Shown: one piece after another, positions 29,510 through 37,545 of the stretch | Position numbering within the stretch: the first letter of the stretch is position 1 | How the letters are laid out: every line of letters starts with the position of its first letter | NCBI GenBank assembly: GCA_905479105.1 | Contig: CAJQLE010000002.1 | Coordinates: 186,001-250,000 of the forward strand | Length of the DNA: 64,000 nt | Source: an uncultured Flavobacteriales bacterium | GTDB lineage: Bacteria > Bacteroidota > Bacteroidia > Flavobacteriales_G > Salibacteraceae | Reading direction: 5' to 3' | Program-made: the position numbers and the translations under genes | Notes under the pieces: generated by a model | The model's input: only the letters and a program-made list of their open reading frames with translations | Database searches by the model: none | What the model was told of the DNA's origin: nothing

Positions 29510-30559
29510 TCAGAACACAAAAGATGTGTTTTCACCCTGATCTTGATATTTTTTCAACGAGTTTACTAACGCTAACTTAACCCTTTCTTTTAATTGCGTT
29601 GGAGAAGTCACTTCTACCTGATCTCCAAATCCCAAAATCAACGTAACCAACTCCACCGTAATTAAAACATCCAGTTCAATCACTAATCCATGCTCTGAAT
29701 TGGAAATTATTGTCTGCGATTGATGAATGGGTTGCGACATTATATAGGGGCTCAAAGAATCACTAAATTTCAAGCGTACTTTTTCAGGCTTTTCATCCGT
29801 CACTGTTATACCCATAGCGTGCTGAAAAAAAGAAGCGGTATTGAATGTATCCAATCTTTCAAATGACCGTTCCTTTTGTTCCACTTTACTCAATCTATCT
29901 AGACTATAGGTGCGAAGCGCATTTTTAGACTCATCAAAGCCAATTACGTACCACCTACCTCGATACTCTTTCAATAAATAAGGATGAAGCAAAATCGACT
30001 GAGATTCACTTGCATTAAACTTCTGATAATCGAAAGTCACGACCTGATCATTCTTTGAAGCAGAAAACAAAATTCCAAGATATTCAGAGCCTTTGTATTC
30101 AGAACCTCGTTCAAACTGCAGAACATCATGATCAGTTTTGTTATCATCAAAAGCAGAAATCTTCATTCGATCCAAAATCTTCTCTATCGCTGTATCAAAC
30201 TGTTTGAAAAGAGGAATATCCTTAAACTGAAACAACGTCTCAGCCGCAGATTTGATCGCATTTAGATCATCTTCATTCAGAGGCAGCTCCGAAATAGTGT
30301 AATTGGGGTCTTCATAAAAATACCCTCCTTTATCCTTACTGAATTTTATGGGCGCATAAAAACCAAGCTCCCCTTCATTGCGCATTGCCCAGATATCTTT
30401 ATCGATAGTTGACATCGATATATGTTCACCATCACTGCCATAAAGCGCCTCTTCACAGGCGGATCTTAAATCATCTTTCGAAGGAAAAGGGCGTTGTTTA
30501 TTGCGAATAGATCGATCAATTATGCGATACCTTAAGAGTGCGTATTTATTGGCTGGCAT
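29510..30559 (-). CDS. WYL-domain transcriptional regulator
   Basis: The protein has 349 residues. An N-terminal helix-turn-helix (about 1-75, with STIDKDIWAMRNEGELG) is followed by a WYL sensor domain (about 150-230, LKEYRGRWYVIGFDE and LRTYSLDRL) and a WCX-like C-terminal domain. WYL proteins bind nucleic acid or nucleotide ligands and often control phage-defence or DNA-damage genes. No defence genes are in the neighbourhood, and it is a single gene between dnaA and tRNA-Arg, so its target is unknown. The ATG start (MPANKYALLRYR) gives the usual N-terminus. Confidence 0.88.
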   Translation of the reverse strand: MPANKYALLRYRIIDRSIRNKQRPFPSKDDLRSACEEALYGSDGEHISMSTIDKDIWAMRNEGELGFYAPIKFSKDKGGYFYEDPNYTISELPLNEDDLNAIKSAAETLFQFKDIPLFKQFDTAIEKILDRMKISAFDDNKTDHDVLQFERGSEYKGSEYLGILFSASKNDQVVTFDYQKFNASESQSILLHPYLLKEYRGRWYVIGFDESKNALRTYSLDRLSKVEQKERSFERLDTFNTASFFQHAMGITVTDEKPEKVRLKFSDSLSPYIMSQPIHQSQTIISNSEHGLVIELDVLITVELVTLILGFGDQVEVTSPTQLKERVKLALVNSLKKYQDQGENTSFVF

Positions 30560-30595
30560 GATTTATTTAGATAGAAAGTAATCTTTGAGACAAAC

Positions 30596-30630
30596 TTTGT
30601 CTTTAATTTTGAGAATAACAACTATGTTTG
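30596..30630 (+). promoter_or_regulatory. Promoter of tRNA-Arg(ACG)
   Basis: TTTG (30596-30599) and TATGTTTG (30623-30630) are separated by 23 bp, a full match to the Bacteroidota consensus. The -7 element ends 13 bp before the tRNA, leaving a short 5' leader. Confidence 0.65.
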
Positions 30631-30643
30631 CCGCCCGAATTTC

Positions 30644-30717
30644 GGCCTCGTAGCATAACTGAATAGTGCACCACATTACGGCTGTGGAGGTTGCAGGTTT
30701 GAATCCTGCCGAGGTCA
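30644..30717 (+). tRNA. tRNA-Arg (anticodon ACG)
   Basis: A complete cloverleaf: acceptor GGCCTCG with CGAGGTC (one G-T pair), D-stem GCAT with GTGC, anticodon stem CCACA with TGTGG around loop TTACGGC (anticodon ACG), T-arm GCAGG-TTTGAAT-CCTGC, and discriminator A at 30717. CCA is encoded (30718-30720). It reads CGU, CGC and CGA after A34-to-inosine editing. Confidence 0.95.
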
Positions 30718-30728
30718 CCAAGAGAGAG

Positions 30729-30758
30729 AAGTCCAACTCAAATGAGTTGGACTTTTTT
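30729..30758 (+). terminator. Terminator after tRNA-Arg(ACG)
   Basis: AAGTCCAACTCA and TGAGTTGGACTT form a perfect 12-bp inverted repeat, followed by TTTT. Confidence 0.85.
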
Positions 30759-30870
30759 CGTTCTACAAGCCAAGTCGGAGACTTGATCGCAGGAAATAAG
30801 GAAAAGGCCATGATGAGTGAAACGAATAGGACTTTACTTTCGGAATTCGGAGCTTAAATGATCACGAAGT

Positions 30871-30887
30871 AATCCTGCCGAGGTCAC
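30871..30887 (+). pseudogene. tRNA-Arg 3'-end remnant
   Basis: AATCCTGCCGAGGTCAC repeats exactly the tRNA-Arg(ACG) 3' end (30702-30718), 169 bp downstream. Its following bases (TAAA) resemble those after the second tRNA instead, and its own terminator follows. It is either a decayed third tRNA-Arg gene or an attachment-site scar. Confidence 0.6.
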
Positions 30888-30895
30888 TAAATGAT

Positions 30896-30928
30896 AAAGC
30901 CCTTGGCGAAAGCGTTAGGGCTTTTTTC
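30896..30928 (+). terminator. Terminator after the tRNA remnant
   Basis: AAAGCCCT (30896-30903) pairs with AGGGCTTT (30917-30924) and is followed by a T-run. Confidence 0.8.
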
Positions 30929-31102
30929 ATATCGGACACCGAACCTTCTCAATTGGGTGTATATAAAAAAGGCCAATGGACGTAAAAGCAGACACAAAGA
31001 CATAATCCAGTCATCGGGCAAAACAGGATCATGAAATAACAACAGCTTAAAGTCAAGAAAAAGAGAAAGTGAAATTCAGACAAAAGAAAAGTCAACTGCT
31101 AT

Positions 31103-31110
31103 TATATTTG
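31103..31110 (+). promoter_or_regulatory. -7 element of tRNA-Arg(TCG)
   Basis: TATATTTG matches TAnnTTTG and ends 13 bp before the tRNA, the same distance as at the first tRNA-Arg. No clear -33 TTG is present. Confidence 0.55.
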
Positions 31111-31123
31111 CACTCCTTTTAAA

Positions 31124-31197
31124 GGCCCCGTAGTTCAACTGAATAGAATATCAGATTTCGGCTCTGACGGTTACAGGTTTGAATCCTGTCGGGGTCA
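31124..31197 (+). tRNA. tRNA-Arg (anticodon TCG)
   Basis: A complete cloverleaf: acceptor GGCCCCG with CGGGGTC, D-stem GTTC with GAAT (one wobble), anticodon stem TCAGA with TCTGA around loop TTTCGGC (anticodon TCG), T-arm ACAGG-TTTGAAT-CCTGT, and discriminator A. CCA is not encoded (CTA follows the discriminator position). It reads CGA/CGG codons. Confidence 0.95.
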
Positions 31198-31207
31198 CTA
31201 AAAAAGC

Positions 31208-31240
31208 AAAGGCTCGCACATAGTGCGGGCCTTTCTCGTT
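31208..31240 (+). terminator. Terminator after tRNA-Arg(TCG)
   Basis: AAAGGCTCGCAC pairs with GTGCGGGCCTTT (one T-G pair) around ATA, followed by a T-rich stretch. Confidence 0.8.
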
Positions 31241-31451
31241 TTAGGACTAGTCCGAGAGTGACATCTCGCGTGAAATGTTAACAACCAAAAAGTACGCAAA
31301 TCTCTCGAAAGCTATTTCTTTTGTGGATGACCATTAATTATACAAATAATTAGATTTAATGGGTTACGAACAACACTTCTTAATGAATAATTCCACATTA
31401 GCCTTGATAAGCTTGTAGGTTTTAATACTTTTCGATTCAAATTAATTTCTA

Positions 31452-32279
31452 GTGGATTACGTTGAAGTAGTGTTGTCATTTGAAGAAAGTGTTTTCGGTG
31501 AAATTCTGGAAGCAGAGCTCGCAGAGATTGGGTTTGAGAGTTTTGTCAATGAACAAAACACACTCAAGGCCTATATCAGCGTTGACAATTTCGTTAGCTC
31601 CGATTTAATGGCAATACTGACATCATATTCTGATAATGTGATGGACAGCAAGATCCAAAACATAGCCCACACAAATTGGAACGCAGTTTGGGAAGCATCC
31701 TACGAACCCGTATTAATCGAAAATAGCATTTACATCAAAGCCCCTTTTCACAAAGACCATCCAACGGCAGAAATAAGCATTACACTAGATCCAAACATGT
31801 CATTTGGAACTGGACACCACCCTACCACACACATGATGCTGAAAGAGTTATCACTCATCGACCTCAGCAACAAACGCCTATGCGATTTTGGATGTGGCAG
31901 TGGGATTTTATCGATTTATGCTTCAATCAAAGGTGCATCTGGAATAGGAATAGAAATTGACGAACACGCTGCAGAAGCCGCTCGAACTAACCTTAAAATT
32001 AATGATGTCTCTAACTTTGATATAATCACAGGTGATATAGCCTCTTTAGGCGAGCAATCTTTTGATATTATCGCAGCCAACATCAATAGAAACGTAATAG
32101 AAGAATCTTTAAAACAATTTAAAAACGTGATACCTCCAGGAGGAAAACTGCTCTGTGCAGGGTTTTTAAATGCAGACGAAGAAGGATTGACTAAAAGACT
32201 GAACAAAGCAGGATTCCAAATCATCAGAAAGGATGAAAAAGAAGGATGGACAATGCTTTCAACACAATACAGCGCATGA
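31452..32279 (+). CDS. prmA: Ribosomal protein L11 methyltransferase
   Basis: The protein has 275 residues with a GTG start (MDYVEVVLSF), and no ATG lies nearby. The N-terminal substrate-recognition domain (about 1-95) is followed by a class I SAM methyltransferase with FGTGHHPTTHMML, DFGCGSGILSIYA (SAM glycine-rich loop) and DIIAANINRNVI (NxN-type motif IV). It trimethylates several amino groups of ribosomal protein L11. The stop overlaps the start of the next gene (ATGA). Confidence 0.94.
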   Translation: MDYVEVVLSFEESVFGEILEAELAEIGFESFVNEQNTLKAYISVDNFVSSDLMAILTSYSDNVMDSKIQNIAHTNWNAVWEASYEPVLIENSIYIKAPFHKDHPTAEISITLDPNMSFGTGHHPTTHMMLKELSLIDLSNKRLCDFGCGSGILSIYASIKGASGIGIEIDEHAAEAARTNLKINDVSNFDIITGDIASLGEQSFDIIAANINRNVIEESLKQFKNVIPPGGKLLCAGFLNADEEGLTKRLNKAGFQIIRKDEKEGWTMLSTQYSA

Positions 32280-35200
32280 GAAAATTGCTAATTCTATTCT
32301 CCATCATCACCATTCCTCAGATAATGGTTGGTCAATCATTTAAGGAGTTTAACAGTCAAGCAACGTTCATTGAAGAACTCAAACAACAAATCGTAGAAAA
32401 ATCTCTGGGTGATGCCAAAAAGGTTCACAAAGACATGATTGATAATTTCGAAGAAATGTGGACTGAGCTTAACTCATTCACTCCTTCCGAAAAATCAAAA
32501 ATCTACAACACCAGCAATAAGATTCTAGATTCTCGATTAAAGGTGATTCCTGATGTCCGCGATTATATTGAAGCTATCATTATCATCAAAGAATCCGAAT
32601 CAGGAGCCTCGAAATTAAATGACTGGCACGTCATACTGGATGCAGTGTTGGGCGGAAGATCTGCCAGAAAAGAGTTCGGAACATTCCTAAGCTTCAGCTC
32701 TCAACTTTATTCTAAGAACATTATTTACCATTCAGCCTCTACAGAGTGGATTTCAGACAATTCAAACTACAGATTTGAAATAGAAGATGGAAACCCGAAA
32801 TTGATAATCCCATCGCTTAACCTTAAATGCCTATCGAAGAACTCAGACCTTGAAATTAAAAACACAAGCGGAGTTTATTATCCATTGGACGAAAAATGGA
32901 TTGGGAAAAATGGAACGGTTACTTGGGAAAGAGCTGGACTTGATCCAAATCGAGTTTATGCCGTCATTAATGACTATGACATTTTAATGAAATTCTCAAA
33001 GTATGATGCTGATTCAGTTACTTTTTACAACGTAGACTACTTTCCAGATCCATTGTTGGGCAGACTAGAAGATGCGGTGCGCGCTAATGTCACTGAAGAA
33101 AACTCTTCTTTCCCATCCTTTGTATCGTACAGTAAACGTCTAAAAATTGCCAACATTGATATAAATGTGGATTATGAAGGCGGTTTCACCCAACGCGGTG
33201 CCCGATTTATTGCCAGTGGGTCAAAAGAAGATCCAGCTTACTTGCTCTTCTACCTCAACGAAAAACCCTTCTTAGAAGTGAAATCAATCAGCTTCAGTAT
33301 TAAAGAAGATAAAATCACCACTACGGATGCAGCTGTGAAATTCATTCTGCATGATGACTCAATTACTCATCCAGGTCTTGATTTTAAGTACAATCGCGAA
33401 TCTCGCCTTGTAAATCTTTTCAAGTCTTTTGAAGGGCTTCAAAAAGCTCCATATTTTGATAGCTATCATGCCATTGATATTTATACAGAATTAGTGACTT
33501 GGAAAATTGACCAACCAAGGATTGAATTCACCACTATACCAAACAGCTCGGACAACAGAGCATTTTTTGAATCGGATTATTATTTCCGAGAAAACAGATT
33601 TGACCAACTTTTAGGATTAAGCATGACTCATCCAATGGTAGAACTTAAGGCCTGCTTTGAGTCAAGAGGTAGCAATTTGATTTGGGATGAAGATGTTGCG
33701 AAATGTCTTCATACAGACCTTACAGACGCTCAGGTCTTACTTCTCAATTACACCAACCTTGGACTTGTAGACTATGACCCTGAGACCCACAGAGTAAGAG
33801 CTAAAGAAAGGATGAATCACTATGTGGCGGCAAAATCTGAAAAAGAAGACTATGATGTCATCCAAGTTAGCTCTGATATTGGGACTATGGAAAACGCGAG
33901 CATGAACCTCATCGATGAGGTATTCACCTTGAAAATTAATGGGATAAAGAACATAACACTTTCCGATTCACATCAAGTAGTGCTCTTTCCAGATAAAGGA
34001 ACCATTACGATGGGAAAAAATCGAGATTTTGATTTTTCAGGTGTCGTAAAAGCAGGTCGTTTAGAATTCTTTGGAAACAATTTCAAATTCTCGTATGACA
34101 TGTTCAATATCGACATGCCTAATGTTGACTCGCTTAGATTGATTGTTTCATCCGGAGAACGAACAGCGACAGGACGAGAACGTCTCGTTCGTGTAAGCAC
34201 AGTAATTGAAGATGTCACCGGCACCTTAGAAATTGACGACCCAGCGAACAAATCAGGACTTGAGCAACTAGAGCAATACCCGATATTTACCAGTATTGAA
34301 ACCTCTTTTGCATTTTATGACAGAAGCAGGATTCATAATACGGCTTACAAAAGAGAGAACTTCTATTTCGAATTGGACCCTTTTGAATTTGACAGTCTAG
34401 ACAACTTTAGAAATGAGCGGGTTCAATTTGACGGAAACTTTGCAAGTGCTGATATATTCCCTGAATTCAGAGAAACATTAAAAGTTCAGCCCGACTACTC
34501 ATTAGGTTTTGTCAGAACCACTCCTAGAGAAGGCTACCCTATCTATCGGGGCAAAGGAACTTACAATGACACGATTAAAATGAGTCATGAAGGGTTGAGA
34601 GGTTCGGGTAAACTTAAATTCTTAAGCAGTACGACCAAATCAACAGACTTTTTGTTTTTACCCCAAGAAATGCAGACCATCGCCAGCTCCTTTGTGATTG
34701 ATGAGCAAATGGGTCAAGTGGAATACCCGCCTACAACAGGTAAAAACATCAAGCAAGATTGGAAGCCTTATGACGACATCTTACACAATGAAACTACAGA
34801 TGCTCCATTTTTGATGTACGATGGATCACAGTTGACAGGAGGTCTAGATTTAACATCCAATGAACTGACCGGAGCTGGACTATTCGCCTTTGACAAGGCA
34901 GAACTTGAATCCGAGCTTTTCGAATTTAAATTCAGTGGCTTTCACAGTGATACGGCTGACTTTAGACTAAAGTCCAATGTTTCTTCTTTTGAAGGCTTTC
35001 AGTTTAAGACCAACAATGTGGAAGCGGATATAGATTTCACCAAAAGAAAAAGTGATTTCGTATCAAATGACGGAACTTCTATGATGGAGTTTCCTGCCAA
35101 CCAATACGTTGCCTTTATGGATCGATTTACTTGGTTTATGGATCAAGAAGCGATCGAACTTTCAGGTGGTAAAACAACCAAAGGAACTAGTGCAGGAGCT

Positions 35201-36730
35201 ATGCAATTTGAAGGTTCGCGATTTATTTCTATGCATCCTGATCAAGATTCTTTAGAATTTTACTCTCCTGCCGCTCGTTATGACGTAAAGAATTCAATCA
35301 TCGATGCCAGTCAAACCGAATTCATTCAAGTAGCAGATGCACTTATATATCCTGACAGCGGACTGATTACTGTTCTGCGAAAGGCGAAAATGAAAACCCT
35401 CAAGAACTGCAGAATTGTTGCCAATGCCATTACGAAATACCACAAAATCGATAGTGCAACGGTGGATATTTTTGCGCGCAAAGACTATTTCGGAACTGGT
35501 TTATATACATACAAGGATGCCGCTGGTGGTCGTCAGCAAATCCGGTTCAACTCCGTAAACGTTGATAGTTCATATCAGACCTATGCTAAAGGAAGTATTG
35601 CTGATGATAGAGGCTTCACTTTAAGTCCATATTTCGAATTCAAAGGTGATGTTCGCCTAGAAGCAAGCAACAAAGACCTCACTTTCAATGGGTATTCCCG
35701 CCTAAGACATCAATGTTATGAAGCAATTCCTTTGGAATGGTTCAGCTTCAAAGCCGCCATTGATCCTGAAGAAATCTTCATACCAATAGGGAAGACCCTC
35801 AATAACGAGGATGATGATTTACTTACCTCTTCAATTGTTCTAGATAAGGATACAGGCGAAATATATTCATCATTTGTATCCGTAAAAAGAAGCGACAAAG
35901 ACCCGAATCTATTGCCAGCCAGCGGCTATCTCACCTACAATGATGACGCTAAAGAGTATAGAATTTCAAACATCAATAAATTAACGCAAAGCTCATTGCC
36001 TGGTCAATACATGAGCTTAGCTTCAGAAGAATGTAAGGTTTATAATGAAGGTAAACTGGGCTTTGGTTTAAACCCTGGTCAATTAGACCTCTCTACAGTT
36101 GGTAATATCACACATGATTTAAAAGACCAAAAAATAGAACTAGACGTCCTGATTCTTTTGGATTTCTTCTTTGAGAACAAACTCATTGATGACATGGGTA
36201 AAACAATGGCTGAAAATGCATTGGGCGAACCTTCAGATTTTGAAAGAGACACCTACCAAAAAGGCTTAAGAGAATTCATCGGAACCGATGCTGCTGATAA
36301 GCTCATCGCAACCATAACGCTTACGGGTGAATTCCGGAAATATCCGTCTGAACTTGAAAAAAATATCTTCCTTACAGAAGTGAAACTGAAATGGAATCCA
36401 GAAACAGACTCCTACCAATCAGTTGGGAAAATTGGTGTCGGAAATATTGGCAAACGCCAAGTAAACGTTAAGGTTAATGGCAAAGTTGAGGTTGAAGTTG
36501 GACGAATTCCAGCAATTTCTATCTACCTTGAAGCAGATAAAGAAACTTGGTGGTATTTTCAATACTCTAGAAACATAATGCAAGCCTACTCGAGCCTAGA
36601 CGAATTTAACTCTACAATCACTGAACTTAAGCCAGATAAGCGCAAATTGAAGGTAGACAAGGGTGAGTCTGCTTATAGCTTTATGCTATCGAGCAAGAGA
36701 CGCAAAGAAGATTTCATGAGTAAATTCTAA
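32276..36730 (+). CDS. Giant secreted protein of unknown function
   Basis: The protein has 1484 residues from the ATG at 32276, which overlaps the prmA stop (ATGA) and starts a signal peptide (MRKLLILFSIITIPQIMVGQ). A longer frame from 32246 lies inside prmA and is rejected. After an alpha-helical start (about 20-130), the chain is almost entirely beta-strand-like, with repeated polar-aromatic alternation (KAGRLEFFGNNFKFSY, LFAFDKAELESELFEFKF, ATVDIFARKDYFGTGLY). No transmembrane segment after the signal and no T9SS sorting domain are seen; the end is basic (SSKRRKEDFMSKF). No family is recognised with confidence. A periplasmic, beta-solenoid or beta-jellyroll role is inference. plsY follows 40 bp downstream. 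Confidence 0.8.
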   Translation: MRKLLILFSIITIPQIMVGQSFKEFNSQATFIEELKQQIVEKSLGDAKKVHKDMIDNFEEMWTELNSFTPSEKSKIYNTSNKILDSRLKVIPDVRDYIEAIIIIKESESGASKLNDWHVILDAVLGGRSARKEFGTFLSFSSQLYSKNIIYHSASTEWISDNSNYRFEIEDGNPKLIIPSLNLKCLSKNSDLEIKNTSGVYYPLDEKWIGKNGTVTWERAGLDPNRVYAVINDYDILMKFSKYDADSVTFYNVDYFPDPLLGRLEDAVRANVTEENSSFPSFVSYSKRLKIANIDINVDYEGGFTQRGARFIASGSKEDPAYLLFYLNEKPFLEVKSISFSIKEDKITTTDAAVKFILHDDSITHPGLDFKYNRESRLVNLFKSFEGLQKAPYFDSYHAIDIYTELVTWKIDQPRIEFTTIPNSSDNRAFFESDYYFRENRFDQLLGLSMTHPMVELKACFESRGSNLIWDEDVAKCLHTDLTDAQVLLLNYTNLGLVDYDPETHRVRAKERMNHYVAAKSEKEDYDVIQVSSDIGTMENASMNLIDEVFTLKINGIKNITLSDSHQVVLFPDKGTITMGKNRDFDFSGVVKAGRLEFFGNNFKFSYDMFNIDMPNVDSLRLIVSSGERTATGRERLVRVSTVIEDVTGTLEIDDPANKSGLEQLEQYPIFTSIETSFAFYDRSRIHNTAYKRENFYFELDPFEFDSLDNFRNERVQFDGNFASADIFPEFRETLKVQPDYSLGFVRTTPREGYPIYRGKGTYNDTIKMSHEGLRGSGKLKFLSSTTKSTDFLFLPQEMQTIASSFVIDEQMGQVEYPPTTGKNIKQDWKPYDDILHNETTDAPFLMYDGSQLTGGLDLTSNELTGAGLFAFDKAELESELFEFKFSGFHSDTADFRLKSNVSSFEGFQFKTNNVEADIDFTKRKSDFVSNDGTSMMEFPANQYVAFMDRFTWFMDQEAIELSGGKTTKGTSAGAMQFEGSRFISMHPDQDSLEFYSPAARYDVKNSIIDASQTEFIQVADALIYPDSGLITVLRKAKMKTLKNCRIVANAITKYHKIDSATVDIFARKDYFGTGLYTYKDAAGGRQQIRFNSVNVDSSYQTYAKGSIADDRGFTLSPYFEFKGDVRLEASNKDLTFNGYSRLRHQCYEAIPLEWFSFKAAIDPEEIFIPIGKTLNNEDDDLLTSSIVLDKDTGEIYSSFVSVKRSDKDPNLLPASGYLTYNDDAKEYRISNINKLTQSSLPGQYMSLASEECKVYNEGKLGFGLNPGQLDLSTVGNITHDLKDQKIELDVLILLDFFFENKLIDDMGKTMAENALGEPSDFERDTYQKGLREFIGTDAADKLIATITLTGEFRKYPSELEKNIFLTEVKLKWNPETDSYQSVGKIGVGNIGKRQVNVKVNGKVEVEVGRIPAISIYLEADKETWWYFQYSRNIMQAYSSLDEFNSTITELKPDKRKLKVDKGESAYSFMLSSKRRKEDFMSKF

Positions 36731-36770
36731 AGGTGAATTTTAGGCATAATGCTAAATTCGCGTTCACGAA

Positions 36771-37430
36771 ATGGTAACAATTCCAACAATCGTTTCCTTA
36801 TTGATCGCCTACTTGCTTGGTTCAATCCCTGCTGCTGTTTGGATTGGCAAAGCATTCTATGGCGTTGACGTGCGCGAATATGGAAGTGGCAATGCTGGCG
36901 CTACCAACACATTTCGCGTATTAGGAAAAAAAGCAGGTATTCCGGTTTTATTAATTGACGCGTTGAAAGGATACTTTGCCGTCAGCCTAGTATATATTTT
37001 TGCGGAAGAACCTATTAGTGAAGCTGCTTTCGTTAATTATCAGCTTGCCTTGGGAGTTTCTGCAGTTATCGGCCATATCTTTCCTGTTTTTGCTGGTTTT
37101 CGCGGTGGAAAAGGAATTGCAACACTGCTCGGTTTAATGCTAGCTGTTCATTACCAAGGTGCCCTTTTAGCATTAAGCATCTTTATTCTTGTTTTCTCAA
37201 TTACTCGCTTTGTCTCTCTCGGTTCGATGGTTGCGGCCCTCAGTTTCCCTTTTATCATCGTATTGGTTTTTAGCGCGACAGTTCCAAGCCTGATTGTCTT
37301 TTCAATGTTTGTTGCCATTTTGGTGCTCATAACCCATCAAAAAAATATTGAACGTCTGGTTCGAAAAGAAGAAAGCAAGGTAAATTTTTCGCTAAAAAAC
37401 CTAATTAGACAAGTAGGCGAAGACGATTAA
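36771..37430 (+). CDS. plsY: Acyl-phosphate glycerol-3-phosphate acyltransferase PlsY
   Basis: The protein has 219 residues with five to seven membrane segments. The three conserved cytoplasmic motifs are visible: GSIPAAVWIGK (about 17-27), DVREYGSGNAGATNTFRVLG and FRGGKGIATLLG. It transfers acyl groups from acyl-phosphate to glycerol-3-phosphate, the first step of phospholipid synthesis. The C-terminus is soluble and charged. It follows the giant secreted protein gene by 40 bp. Confidence 0.95.
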   Translation: MVTIPTIVSLLIAYLLGSIPAAVWIGKAFYGVDVREYGSGNAGATNTFRVLGKKAGIPVLLIDALKGYFAVSLVYIFAEEPISEAAFVNYQLALGVSAVIGHIFPVFAGFRGGKGIATLLGLMLAVHYQGALLALSIFILVFSITRFVSLGSMVAALSFPFIIVLVFSATVPSLIVFSMFVAILVLITHQKNIERLVRKEESKVNFSLKNLIRQVGEDD

Positions 37431-37545
37431 TCCTTGTTTTTGCGTTATTCACATTCAATTGATTAAAATCATTGATTTATAAGGTTTAATCTAGAACCTT
37501 GTTTAAGACTTTTACCTTGCACTTAAAAGCACCTTATCGAAAGTT

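Larger units (their letters stand above)
30718..31123. other. Spacer between tRNA-Arg genes with tRNA remnant and terminators
   Basis: These 406 bp hold a terminator, about 110 bp of unassigned sequence, a 17-bp copy of the tRNA 3' end, a second terminator, and the promoter of the next tRNA. Short reading frames overlapping the tRNA show no protein-like features. Confidence 0.7.

Noticed and set aside
30563-30857. Short frames on both strands around the first tRNA-Arg
   Set aside because: They overlap a complete tRNA cloverleaf and its terminator and have no protein-like composition.
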